Positions 8,131 through 15,429 of a stretch of DNA of 15,576 bases are shown piece by piece. Both the position numbers and the translations under genes were made by a program. How positions within the stretch are numbered: position 1 is the stretch's first letter; each line of letters begins with the position of its first letter. Source of the DNA: Desulfobacterales bacterium (lineage in GTDB: Bacteria; Desulfobacterota; Desulfobacteria; Desulfobacterales; Desulfobacteraceae); NCBI GenBank assembly GCA_022361095.1, contig JAKSBO010000183.1, positions 1 to 15,576 on the forward strand. The letters run 5' to 3'. The notes beneath the pieces were generated by a model, which saw only the letters and a program-made list of their open reading frames with translations, did not search any database and had not been told where the DNA came from.

Positions 8131-8616
8131 TTAAGGATAAAGACGTGCCAAAAATTCGACAACACAAGCCGGTTTTTCACTGCCTTCAATATCAACGGTA
8201 ATCAGATAACAGATCTGGATACCGCCTTTGACCTCGTCTACTTGATGAATTGTCGTTCTTGCCCGGATTTTGGACCCGGCTTTCACCGCAGAGGGGAAGC
8301 GAAGGCGGTTAAGGCCGTAGTTCACCCGGTACTTCATCCCGGGATAATTTTTCTGGAAAAAATCAGGATGATTGCTTTCAGTTAAATAAGGCAATAAAGA
8401 CAATGTCAAATACCCGTGGGCAATTGTGGATTTATAAGGCGACTCTTTTTGGGCGCGCTCAACATCTGTATGAATCCATTGCACGTCACCGGTAACGGCC
8501 GCAAAATCATTAATTCGTTTCTGGTCAATCTCAAGCCAGGGGCCCTCATGAATCTGCTGACCAATCTGCGGCGTAAGAAAGTTTAAAAATTCCTGACATT
8601 TTTTCTCATCACTCAT
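8131..8616 (-). CDS. MaoC-like acyl-CoA hydratase/dehydratase
   Basis: A 161-residue single hot-dog-fold protein of the MaoC family, which adds or removes water at the 2,3 position of acyl-CoA esters, often with (R)-specificity. The catalytic signature is present: TGDVQWIHTD gives D44 and H49, matching the Asp/His pair of (R)-specific enoyl-CoA hydratases. IAHGYLTLSLLP (about 68-79) is the conserved glycine-rich segment after it. The C-terminal half carries the expected strand pattern (YGLNRLRFPSAVKAGSKIRA). The start has only a weak AGAGAG upstream. It is divergent from the acyl-CoA dehydrogenase-EtfBA operon, so it may hydrate the enoyl-CoA made by that dehydrogenase or work in a separate acyl-CoA route. 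Chain-length preference cannot be read from the sequence. Confidence 0.9.
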   Translation of the reverse strand: MSDEKKCQEFLNFLTPQIGQQIHEGPWLEIDQKRINDFAAVTGDVQWIHTDVERAQKESPYKSTIAHGYLTLSLLPYLTESNHPDFFQKNYPGMKYRVNYGLNRLRFPSAVKAGSKIRARTTIHQVDEVKGGIQICYLITVDIEGSEKPACVVEFLARLYP

Positions 8617-8660
8617 AGTTTTGCTCTCTTTGGTTTAATATTGTTTGAAAATACCCGCAC

Positions 8661-8672
8661 GGCGTCTACGCC
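8661..8672. promoter_or_regulatory. Short inverted repeat in the divergent promoter region
   Basis: GGCGT-CT-ACGCC is a perfect 12-bp inverted repeat 45 bp upstream of the hydratase start and about 50 bp upstream of the candidate dehydrogenase -35 box. Its position between two divergent acyl-CoA genes would suit an operator, but only the symmetry supports this and no regulator gene lies beside it. Confidence 0.3.
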
Positions 8673-8712
8673 TGGTGAATTTACGGTTTTTGTTCTGACA
8701 CAAGTTAATAAT

Positions 8713-8740
8713 TTGAAAAAGTGTCCAGATGGGGTATAGT
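8713..8740 (+). promoter_or_regulatory. Candidate sigma-70 promoter for acyl-CoA dehydrogenase-etfBA
   Basis: TTGAAA (8713-8718) and TATAGT (8735-8740) are separated by 16 bp, each close to consensus. The leader of about 65 bases then runs to the ATG at 8812. GGGG (8731-8734) and CCCC (8745-8748) flank the -10 symmetrically, and a second small repeat GGGT-N5-ACCC occurs at 8773-8785. Either could be a regulatory site. The ribosome binding site is weak (AAAAGG, 8797-8802). Confidence 0.5.
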
Positions 8741-8811
8741 CCTGCCCCACAAGGAAAATATATTAATTTTACGGGTATTTCACCCTAATAAAAAATAAAA
8801 GGCATGATTTT

Positions 8812-9960
8812 ATGGATTTTAACCCCTGCATGAAACACCAGGTGGTCAGGAAAACGGTGCGGGAGTTTGCTGAAAACGAGATCGGACCCCATGCCGCAAG
8901 CCTGGACAGGGAAGGGCGCTTCCCCTCTGAAATTATAGAAAAGATGGGGCCTTTGAACTATTTCGGCCTCCAGGTGCCGCCCGCTTTAGGCGGTGCCGGT
9001 CTTGACACCATCTCCTATGCCGTTGTGATCGAGGAATTGTCCAGGGTTTGCGCCGCCATCGGGCTTTGTGTCTCTGTTCACAACAGCGTGGGGGTGTATC
9101 CCATTTTAAAGTTCGGCACCGATGAGCAGATCAACCGTTTTGTTCCGGACATGGCTGCCGGAAAGCATATTGGCGCCTTCTGCCTGACCGAAGCCAATGC
9201 CGGCTCCGATGCCGGCGGCGTGGAGACCACGGCAAAACAAACCGGCGACGGCTACACCGTCAACGGCACCAAGATCTTTGTGACCAACGGCGGGGTCTGT
9301 GATGTGGTTCTGGTCTTTGCCGTGGATGCGGCAAGCCGGGGGCCGTCCCGCCCCAATGTCTTTATTGTGGAAAAGAGCTGTCCCGGATTCAGTGTGGGTG
9401 AAATAGAGGATCTGTGCGGCATGCGGGCCAATCCGGTTTCCTCCTTGTTTTTTGAGGATTGCCGGATACCTGAAACCAATCTTTTGGGCAAACCGGGCCA
9501 CGGCCTGAAAATCGGTCTGACTGCCCTGGACACCGGCCGCATCGGTATTGCGGCCCAGGCATTGGGTATTGCCCAGGCCGCATTTGAGGCGGCATTGAGT
9601 TATGCCAAGGAGCGCCGGCAGTTCAACAGCCCTTTGACAAAATTTCAGACCATCCAGAACTATCTGGCAGATATGGCCACATCCATTGAAGCCTCACGCC
9701 TGCTTTTGTACCGGGCAGCGGCCGCCAAGGATAAGGGTGAAGATTTCAGCGCCCAGTCGGCCATGGCCAAACTCTCCTGCAGTGCCACGGCCCGCACGGT
9801 GACGGATCTGGCCGTCCAGATCCACGGCGGATACGGATACTCCAGGGAATATGATGTGGAACGATATTTCAGGGAAGCCAAGGTGACCCAGATTTACGAG
9901 GGGACCAGCGAAGTGCAGAAAATGGTCATCGCAAGGCATCTGATTACCCGGCCCAGTTAA
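8812..9960 (+). CDS. Acyl-CoA dehydrogenase (short-chain type), FAD-dependent
   Basis: A 382-residue flavoenzyme that oxidises acyl-CoA to trans-2-enoyl-CoA and hands electrons to an electron transfer flavoprotein. Length is typical for the short-chain acyl-CoA dehydrogenase group. The first family signature CLTEANAGSDAGG lies near 124-136. FAD/substrate segments KERRQFNSPLTKFQTIQNYL and QIHGGYGYSREYDVERYFRE are present. The catalytic base is E363 in IYEGTSEVQ, the position used by butyryl-CoA dehydrogenases. An all-helical N-domain, beta middle domain and helical C-domain follow in the usual order. It is 39 bp upstream of etfB in the same orientation, so the physiological acceptor is almost surely the EtfBA pair encoded next. 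In an anaerobe it may run in either direction. Butyryl-, glutaryl- or other acyl-CoA specificity is not decided by what I can see. Confidence 0.92.
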   Translation: MDFNPCMKHQVVRKTVREFAENEIGPHAASLDREGRFPSEIIEKMGPLNYFGLQVPPALGGAGLDTISYAVVIEELSRVCAAIGLCVSVHNSVGVYPILKFGTDEQINRFVPDMAAGKHIGAFCLTEANAGSDAGGVETTAKQTGDGYTVNGTKIFVTNGGVCDVVLVFAVDAASRGPSRPNVFIVEKSCPGFSVGEIEDLCGMRANPVSSLFFEDCRIPETNLLGKPGHGLKIGLTALDTGRIGIAAQALGIAQAAFEAALSYAKERRQFNSPLTKFQTIQNYLADMATSIEASRLLLYRAAAAKDKGEDFSAQSAMAKLSCSATARTVTDLAVQIHGGYGYSREYDVERYFREAKVTQIYEGTSEVQKMVIARHLITRPS

Positions 9961-9999
9961 GGAATCAGTCAAGAAGCAGCTAAGGAAGAAGGCAAATAT

Positions 10000-10845
10000 A
10001 TGGAAAATAACGCGCTTGATATCATTGTATGCATCAAACAGGTGCCCATGGTGTCCGAACTGCCCTGGAATGCTAAAACCGGTACACTGAAACGCGAACT
10101 TGCCCAGGGCATGATGGACCCGGCCTCACGTCTTGCTCTGGAAGCCGGACTCCGCCTGAAAAGGGCAGGGCAGCGGGATGAGCACAGCATCCGGGTGACC
10201 GCATTGACCATGGGACCGCCCATGGCCGAAGAGGTGCTCCACCAGGCTGTGGCCCTGGGTGCAGACCACGGGGTACTGCTCACGGACCGTAAAATGGCCG
10301 GAGCCGACACCAACGTTACCTCTTTTATCCTTGGGCGGTACATAAAGATGTTCAGGGCTGATACCGGTCTTGTTCTGTGCGGGGCCCAGACCAGTGACAG
10401 TGAGACGGCCCAGGTCGGTCCCCAGTTGGCCTGTGAACTGGACTGGCCGGCAATCGGCTGGGCATCGGATATCCGGCTGGCCCAAAAGACGGTTGTGGTC
10501 ACCCGGCTGGTGGACGATTTCATGGAAACCCTGGAGATGGATCTGCCGGGCCTTGTCACCATAGACCTGGGCGCATTTGTTCCCCGTTATGCCGGGCTTG
10601 CCGGTGTGGCCCAGGCCTTTGCTTCCCCCCAAATTGATGTTGTGGATGCCCGGGGTCTTGAGCTGGACAGGGATTTCAATGCCCTTAAAGATTCGCCCAC
10701 CCGTATTGTGGATGTGTTTTCGCCTGCCACCCAAAAAGAGAGCCGGGTGCTCAAGGGGGCGGCGAAAACGGTTGTGGATCAGTTGTTCACCGATTATGGA
10801 AAAATTATCAGTTCAGCCATGGGCAAGGATTTGAAAAAGAGATGA
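10000..10845 (+). CDS. etfB: Electron transfer flavoprotein subunit beta
   Basis: This 281-residue protein begins LDIIVCIKQVP, the hallmark EtfB N-terminus. ALTMGPPMAEEVLHQAVALGADHGVLLTD and the nucleotide-binding stretch GAQTSDSETAQVGPQLACELDWP follow, and VTIDLGAFVPRYAGLAGV corresponds to the conserved PRY segment. EtfB pairs with EtfA and binds AMP or, in bifurcating forms, a second FAD; I cannot assign one or the other here. The ATG at 10000 follows GAAGG (9988-9992). Its stop overlaps the next frame (ATGA at 10842-10845). Placement between acyl-CoA dehydrogenase and etfA argues for a dedicated electron shuttle for that enzyme, passing electrons on to a quinone reductase or other carrier not visible here. 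Confidence 0.94.
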   Translation: MENNALDIIVCIKQVPMVSELPWNAKTGTLKRELAQGMMDPASRLALEAGLRLKRAGQRDEHSIRVTALTMGPPMAEEVLHQAVALGADHGVLLTDRKMAGADTNVTSFILGRYIKMFRADTGLVLCGAQTSDSETAQVGPQLACELDWPAIGWASDIRLAQKTVVVTRLVDDFMETLEMDLPGLVTIDLGAFVPRYAGLAGVAQAFASPQIDVVDARGLELDRDFNALKDSPTRIVDVFSPATQKESRVLKGAAKTVVDQLFTDYGKIISSAMGKDLKKR

Positions 10846-10853
10846 GGGGGCAA

Positions 10854-11861
10854 ATGTCAAATAAATCAACCGGCAAAGATATCTGGGTGCTTGGGGACTA
10901 CCGCAACTATTTTAAGAACCGGGTCACGCTTCAGATTCTGGCCAGGGCTAAGGCACTTGCCCAAAAGACGGGCGGACAGGTGTGCGGCGTGGTATTTGGC
11001 CATGATGTGGGCGGATATGCCGGCGAATATATCGCCCATGGCGCAGACCGGGTTTATGTGATTGATCATCCAAGGCTTAAATCCTACGGCATTGAGACCT
11101 TTACCAACTTGTTGATCCGGCTGGCCCGGGACATGCATCCGGATATCATCCTGATCGGTGCCACCCGGTTTGGCCAGGAGGTGGCACCCCGGGTGGCAAA
11201 ACAACTGGATACCGGGCTGACCGCCGACTGCATTGATCTTGAGATTGACGATGAACAACGGCTTGTTCAGATTGCCCCATCTTTTGGGGGCAACCTCATT
11301 GCACGGATACTCACGCCAAAAGCCCGTCCCCAGATGGCAACGGTCCGGCCCGGCACCTTCCAGGAACTGCCCCATGATGATACGGCCCAGGGCGAGGTGA
11401 TCTCCCTGGATCTGCCCGAAGATCTGCCTGCCGAGCGGATTCGCTGCACCCATTCGGAATACCGGCCTGCCAAAACCCTGGGCATTGAAAAGGCGGATAT
11501 TGTCATCACCGGAGGCCGGGGCATGGGCTCCAAGGGAAAGTTTAAAAAATTGTTTGAACTGGCAGGGCTCCTCAACGCCGAGGTCGGGGCCACCCGACCT
11601 GTTGTCTATTCCAGGTGGGTGGACCACGAGGCCCTTGTGGGCCAGGCCGGCAAGCATATCCGGCCCAAGGTGCTGTTCTCCTTTGGTATCTCCGGGGCCA
11701 TCCAGCATACGGCGGCACTCATGGATGCCGATTTCATTGTGGCCGTAAACAAAAATCCCGATGCCATGATGATGAAACTTGCGGATGTGGCCATTGTGGC
11801 CGATGCCAACCAGGTCTGCTCCGGGATTATCCGGGCTTTGAAAGAGAAAATAAGGGACTGA
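10854..11861 (+). CDS. etfA: Electron transfer flavoprotein subunit alpha
   Basis: A 335-residue EtfA. The N-terminal alpha/beta domain starts KDIWVLGDYR. The C-terminal FAD domain carries GGRGMGSKGKFKKLFELAGLL, the sequence VGQAGKHIRPKVLFSFGISGAIQH, and NKNPDAMMMKLADVAIVAD, which supply FAD contacts. No N-terminal ferredoxin domain is present. Two FAD-site positions differ from the classical protein: A265 replaces the Thr of the usual VGQTGK, and Y252 replaces the Asp of SRAAVDAG; R248 is kept. This may mark a FixB-like or anaerobe-specific EtfA group. I chose ATG 10854 because GAGG (10844-10847) is properly spaced. ATG 10842, overlapping the etfB stop, would add four residues. It is the last gene of the dehydrogenase-etfBA operon. 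Confidence 0.93.
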   Translation: MSNKSTGKDIWVLGDYRNYFKNRVTLQILARAKALAQKTGGQVCGVVFGHDVGGYAGEYIAHGADRVYVIDHPRLKSYGIETFTNLLIRLARDMHPDIILIGATRFGQEVAPRVAKQLDTGLTADCIDLEIDDEQRLVQIAPSFGGNLIARILTPKARPQMATVRPGTFQELPHDDTAQGEVISLDLPEDLPAERIRCTHSEYRPAKTLGIEKADIVITGGRGMGSKGKFKKLFELAGLLNAEVGATRPVVYSRWVDHEALVGQAGKHIRPKVLFSFGISGAIQHTAALMDADFIVAVNKNPDAMMMKLADVAIVADANQVCSGIIRALKEKIRD

Positions 11862-11911
11862 TCTCCCAAGCAACCGGGGGGTTTAGCAAATACTAAAGGT
11901 GATGAACCTGT

Positions 11912-11936
11912 AAAAAGTCAAACCCATGGCTTTTTT
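11912..11936. terminator. Rho-independent terminator between convergent etfA and ppk
   Basis: An 8-bp stem, AAAAAGTC (11912-11919) against GGCTTTTT (11928-11935) with one G-T wobble, encloses an 8-base loop and ends in a T-run on the plus strand. The complementary T-run on the other strand lets it serve both the etfA transcript and the ppk transcript arriving from the right. The stem is AT-rich, so strength is uncertain. Confidence 0.5.
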
Positions 11937-11944
11937 ATGGCCGT

Positions 11945-14134
11945 TTAATTTTTCCGAAACTCACGCTTTGCTTTTTTCACCACGGTCCGGTTTGCTGTTT
12001 TCAGCCGCTTTTCCGCATTTTTAATCAGATGCTCAAAAGCACTGCGCGTATCTTCACCTTTTTGCGCCTTCAGTTTGACGTAGCTGCCGTCACTTTGCAT
12101 CTGCCAGGAACTGTGTCTGTCGTTGAGCTGGATATCAAGCATCTCCCGCAATAAGGCCTGCAGGCGTGGGGATTCCACAGGCGCGCAGACCTCAACCCGG
12201 CTCTCGAGGTTGCGCTTCATCAAATCTGCCGAAGAGATGAAATACTCTTCATTGCCGCCGTTTCGAAAATAAAAAATTCTTGAATGTTCCAAAAACCGGC
12301 CGACGATGGAGATCACGCGCACATTGTCAGACAGGCCTGGAATGCCCGGCCGCAGCCGGCAGGAATCCCGGACGATGAGATCAACATGAACACCGGCCTG
12401 GGAGGCTTTATACAATGCCCGTGTGATATCCTTGTCTTCAAGGGCGTTGGTTTTTAACTGAATGAGTCCTTGCTCGCCACCAGCCTGTAACTTGCCCTCC
12501 CGGCTGATTTTCTCCAGCAGCTTTTTTTTCAAAATATAGGGGCAGGGTAACAGCTTTTTGTAATTACGGGTAACCGTATACCCGGTGGTCAGATAATTAA
12601 ATAGTTCCGTGAGATCGGAGCCGATAACCGAATCACAGGTGAACATACCCAGGTCGCTGTATCCCCGGGCAGTGCCCGCATGATAGTTTCCGGTGCCGAT
12701 ATGGGCGTAGCGGTGCAAACCGTCAAAATCCCTGCGGACAACAAATACAACTTTAGAGTGGGTTTTTAAGTCCACAACCCCGTATGTTACATGGATTCCC
12801 ACCTCTTCCAGAAATCTGGCCCAGCGGATGTTGGCCGACTCGTCGAAACGCGCTTTGAGTTCCACAACCACGGCGACCTGCTTACCGTTCTGGGCTGCAT
12901 CAATCAGGTATTGTATGACCCTGGATTGTTTGGCTGTCCGGTAAAGGGTCATCTTAACGGCCAGAACTTTGGGATCTGTACTGGCTTCTTTTATGAACCG
13001 CTCCACAGAGCTGTCAAAGGATTCATATGGATGCTGCAAAAGGATGGACCCTTTCTCCTTTATGATATGGAATATATTGGGGTCTTCTCCAATCAGTTCC
13101 GGGTGGTCCACGGGTTGATGAAGCCCAAAGCGCAATTCCTGCCGGTCAAGCTGGGCGATTTGCATCAGGTGCCGCTTGGCCATGATTCCCTCAACTTCAA
13201 AAAGGTCCTCTTCTTCATTGATATTGAGTTCTGCGGCCAGCATGCCCCGCAGGGCCGGACTCATCTCCGGGTTCACCTCAAGCCGCACGATCTCTGCAAA
13301 TTTTCTGTCCCGGAGGGCGGATTCGATCATGGATAAAAGATCATTTGCCTGCTCCTGGTCCCGTTCAGTGATGGCATTTCTGGTCACCCGGAAAAAGTCG
13401 CACGATTCAATCACCATGCCCGGGAAAAGCAAGTCAAGGTTATTGGCAATAATATCTTCCAGGGGTACATATAAATCTTCTTGGCCGATCTTTATAAACC
13501 GTGAAGAGATTCCGGAGTCCACCGGCACCTTAATTCGGTTAAGATATGTATGCTCGTCATCGGGATAGCTGACCTTGGCCAAAAGATTCAAAGAGAGGTT
13601 GGATATAAAAGGAAACGGATGTGCCGGATCCATGCCCTGGGGTGTCAGGAGAGGATATACATTATCAAAAAAAAATGTGTTGGCGAATGTCTTCTGCGCT
13701 TTTGTCAACTGGTCGTAGCTGCTGATCACAATGCCCTCTTCAAGGAGCAGTGTTTTCAGCTCGACCTTCAACATCCGGCTTTGTTTTAAAATGTCCCGAA
13801 CAACAACATTGCATTCGTTAATCTGCTCCAGGGGTGTCCGGCCGTCGACACTCAGCTTTTTGACGCCTGCACCGACCAGTTGTTTGAGACCGCCAATACG
13901 TTTCATGAAAAATTCATCAAGATTTGAACCGACAACCGAGAGAAAAAAGAACCGTTCCAGGAGGGGGTTGCGTGAATCCTGCGCCTCGTGGAGAACCCGG
14001 CGGTTGAATTCCAGCCAGGTCAACTCTCTGTTCAGGAACCATTCCGAAGATTTCAGGTCAAACGCCGCAGGGCTTTGCTGTTTGGCCGGAGCCGGCCCGC
14101 TTGCTATGGAATTTTTCTGTTCATCAAGGGACAT
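11945..14134 (-). CDS. ppk: Polyphosphate kinase 1
   Basis: A 729-residue PPK1, which reversibly moves the terminal phosphate of ATP onto polyphosphate. N-domain: WFLNRELTWLEFNRRVLHEA (32-51), with the conserved Asn/Arg/Glu cluster. The helical head domain follows to about 340. The two catalytic C-domains carry the histidines expected for the phosphorylated intermediate and its partner: H459 in DLKTHSKVVFV and H617 in LEHSRIFYFRNGG. HIGTGNYH and SSADLMKRNLESRVEV are further family signatures. The last 40 residues are Lys/Arg-rich. The start has GGAG 9 bases upstream. The gene lies 64 bp behind the aquaporin-arsenate reductase fusion on the same strand with no clear terminator between, so co-transcription is possible. 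Partner genes often found with ppk (ppx, phoU, pst) are not in view. Confidence 0.96.
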   Translation of the reverse strand: MSLDEQKNSIASGPAPAKQQSPAAFDLKSSEWFLNRELTWLEFNRRVLHEAQDSRNPLLERFFFLSVVGSNLDEFFMKRIGGLKQLVGAGVKKLSVDGRTPLEQINECNVVVRDILKQSRMLKVELKTLLLEEGIVISSYDQLTKAQKTFANTFFFDNVYPLLTPQGMDPAHPFPFISNLSLNLLAKVSYPDDEHTYLNRIKVPVDSGISSRFIKIGQEDLYVPLEDIIANNLDLLFPGMVIESCDFFRVTRNAITERDQEQANDLLSMIESALRDRKFAEIVRLEVNPEMSPALRGMLAAELNINEEEDLFEVEGIMAKRHLMQIAQLDRQELRFGLHQPVDHPELIGEDPNIFHIIKEKGSILLQHPYESFDSSVERFIKEASTDPKVLAVKMTLYRTAKQSRVIQYLIDAAQNGKQVAVVVELKARFDESANIRWARFLEEVGIHVTYGVVDLKTHSKVVFVVRRDFDGLHRYAHIGTGNYHAGTARGYSDLGMFTCDSVIGSDLTELFNYLTTGYTVTRNYKKLLPCPYILKKKLLEKISREGKLQAGGEQGLIQLKTNALEDKDITRALYKASQAGVHVDLIVRDSCRLRPGIPGLSDNVRVISIVGRFLEHSRIFYFRNGGNEEYFISSADLMKRNLESRVEVCAPVESPRLQALLREMLDIQLNDRHSSWQMQSDGSYVKLKAQKGEDTRSAFEHLIKNAEKRLKTANRTVVKKAKREFRKN

Positions 14135-14198
14135 GGTGTACTCCTGATCACTTTATCCAACGTTGCAAAATATTCCTGTTGCCGTTGTTCGTGTATTA

Positions 14199-15287
14199 CT
14201 ATTGTGCTGTAATCTCTTCTTCAAGCCAGTTGTCGATCCGGGTTCGGATCTGATCCCGGATCTGTTTCACCCGGATGATTTTTTCATCAAAAGACCCTTC
14301 AAGGGCAGAGGGGTCTTCAAAACCCCAATGCATTCGTTTACCCTTTCCAAGAAAGACCGGGCACTGTTCTGCAGAGGATTCATCACATACGGTGATGACA
14401 TAATCAAATTCTACACCGGCATCCAGAAATTCGTTGACCGATTTGGTCCGGTTGCCTGAAATGTCAATGCCGTCCTGCTTCATTGCTTCAACAACGACTG
14501 AGTTCAGGTTTCCGGGTTCAAGGCCGGCGCTGAACACTTCAAATTTTTTTGAGCCGGCTTTTTTCAAATAAGCTTCCGCCATCTGGCTTCTGGCCGAATT
14601 ATGAATGCAAACAAATAAAACGCTTTTTTTCATTTTGATATCCATTATAAATCTCCAAAAAAATATTGCCAGGACAGCACCAATAAAAGGTGCCGTCAGA
14701 TAGATCCATAACGCTTGGGTGTTACCGGAAATCAGGGCCGGGCCTAGGGACCTTGCCGGATTCATGGATGCTCCCGTAAATGGACCGGCAAACATTGCCT
14801 CAAACGCAACGGTTCCCCCAATCGCAATGCCTGCCATCAATCCTTGTTCCTTGCTTCCCGTTGCAACATGGATAATGACAAACATTAAAATAAAGGTAAG
14901 AATTATCTCCAAACAAAATGTGTTGACCGGCGGGATGGATGGCAACGTCGCCCCCAAATCTGATCCGGGGAGATTAATAAACAGTTTCAGCAGCAGACTT
15001 GCAAAAATGCTGCCTGAAAACTGCGCTGCAAAATAAGGCAGGATTTGATTTTTATCGAACCTTCCGGCAACATAAAACGCCAGTGTGACGGCAGGATTTA
15101 AATGGGCCCCGGACTTTTCTCCCACGCTGTATATCATTGACATGACCACAAATCCAAAGACAAGCGCGATCCCGGTATGGGAGACGGCGCCCTGGGAAAA
15201 ATTATTTGCCACGATCGCCCCGGTACCGGCAAAAACAAGCATAAATGTTGCTATGAATTCTGCAGAATATTTTCTGAAATTTTCCAT
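14199..15287 (-). CDS. Aquaglyceroporin-arsenate reductase fusion (MIP-ArsC)
   Basis: One 362-residue frame joins two complete proteins. Residues 1-214 are a MIP channel with six membrane segments and two NPA boxes (64-66 in HLNPAV, 176-178 in SMNPARS). By alignment to AqpZ the selectivity filter is F44, A164, A173, R179, lacking the pore-narrowing His of water channels, so small neutral solutes such as As(OH)3 could pass. Residues 219-362 are a low-molecular-weight-phosphatase-type ArsC: P-loop CIHNSAR (C227, R233) and the redox pair C301/C309 in CDESSAEQC, the three cysteines of thioredoxin-coupled arsenate reductases. Arsenate would be reduced at the cytoplasmic face and arsenite leave through the attached channel. 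Similar channel-enzyme fusions are known from actinobacteria. The start has only a weak ribosome binding site. No ArsR, ArsB or Acr3 gene is visible nearby. Confidence 0.93.
   Translation of the reverse strand: MENFRKYSAEFIATFMLVFAGTGAIVANNFSQGAVSHTGIALVFGFVVMSMIYSVGEKSGAHLNPAVTLAFYVAGRFDKNQILPYFAAQFSGSIFASLLLKLFINLPGSDLGATLPSIPPVNTFCLEIILTFILMFVIIHVATGSKEQGLMAGIAIGGTVAFEAMFAGPFTGASMNPARSLGPALISGNTQALWIYLTAPFIGAVLAIFFWRFIMDIKMKKSVLFVCIHNSARSQMAEAYLKKAGSKKFEVFSAGLEPGNLNSVVVEAMKQDGIDISGNRTKSVNEFLDAGVEFDYVITVCDESSAEQCPVFLGKGKRMHWGFEDPSALEGSFDEKIIRVKQIRDQIRTRIDNWLEEEITAQ
14643..14656 (-). promoter_or_regulatory. Internal Shine-Dalgarno and ATG at the MIP/ArsC junction
   Basis: Inside the fusion frame the codons for Trp-Arg (TGG AGA) form GGAGA (14652-14656), followed after six bases by an in-frame ATG (14643-14645), residue M215. 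Translation from here would give MDIKMKKSVLFVCIHNSARS..., a 148-residue stand-alone ArsC of normal length. This looks like the retained start of an ArsC gene that once overlapped or abutted the channel gene, or a working internal start. It is better spaced than the site at the fusion's own ATG. Confidence 0.6.
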
Positions 15288-15370
15288 ATCGTTATTTTAT
15301 AATAAAGTCTGTGTAAGTTGCTCAGATCTTTCAAACTTTGTTGTGGCTCAACCTCGGTGAAAGACCGGGT

Positions 15371-15407
15371 CGGCCATGGCCGTTATTATAATTATTTCAG
15401 TATACCA
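15371..15407 (-). promoter_or_regulatory. Candidate extended -10 promoter and palindrome upstream of the fusion gene
   Basis: On the minus strand an extended -10 element TGG-TATACT occupies 15399-15407. A -35 is poor (TTGCTC, 15424-15429, spacer 19), which extended -10 promoters tolerate. About 17 bp downstream lies a perfect 12-bp palindrome, CGGCCATGGCCG (15371-15382), well placed for a repressor such as an arsenic sensor, though no such gene is in the window. The leader to the ATG at 15287 would be about 105 bases. Confidence 0.35.
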
Positions 15408-15429
15408 TGCTGCCAATGAACATGAGCAA

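Noticed and set aside
10866..11873. 335-codon minus-strand open frame opposite etfA.
   Set aside because: It is an exact shadow of a high-confidence EtfA. The translation shows no domain and the start lacks a ribosome binding site.
12791..13336. 181-codon plus-strand open frame inside ppk.
   Set aside because: It is antisense to catalytic and head-domain regions of PPK1, with no supporting signal.
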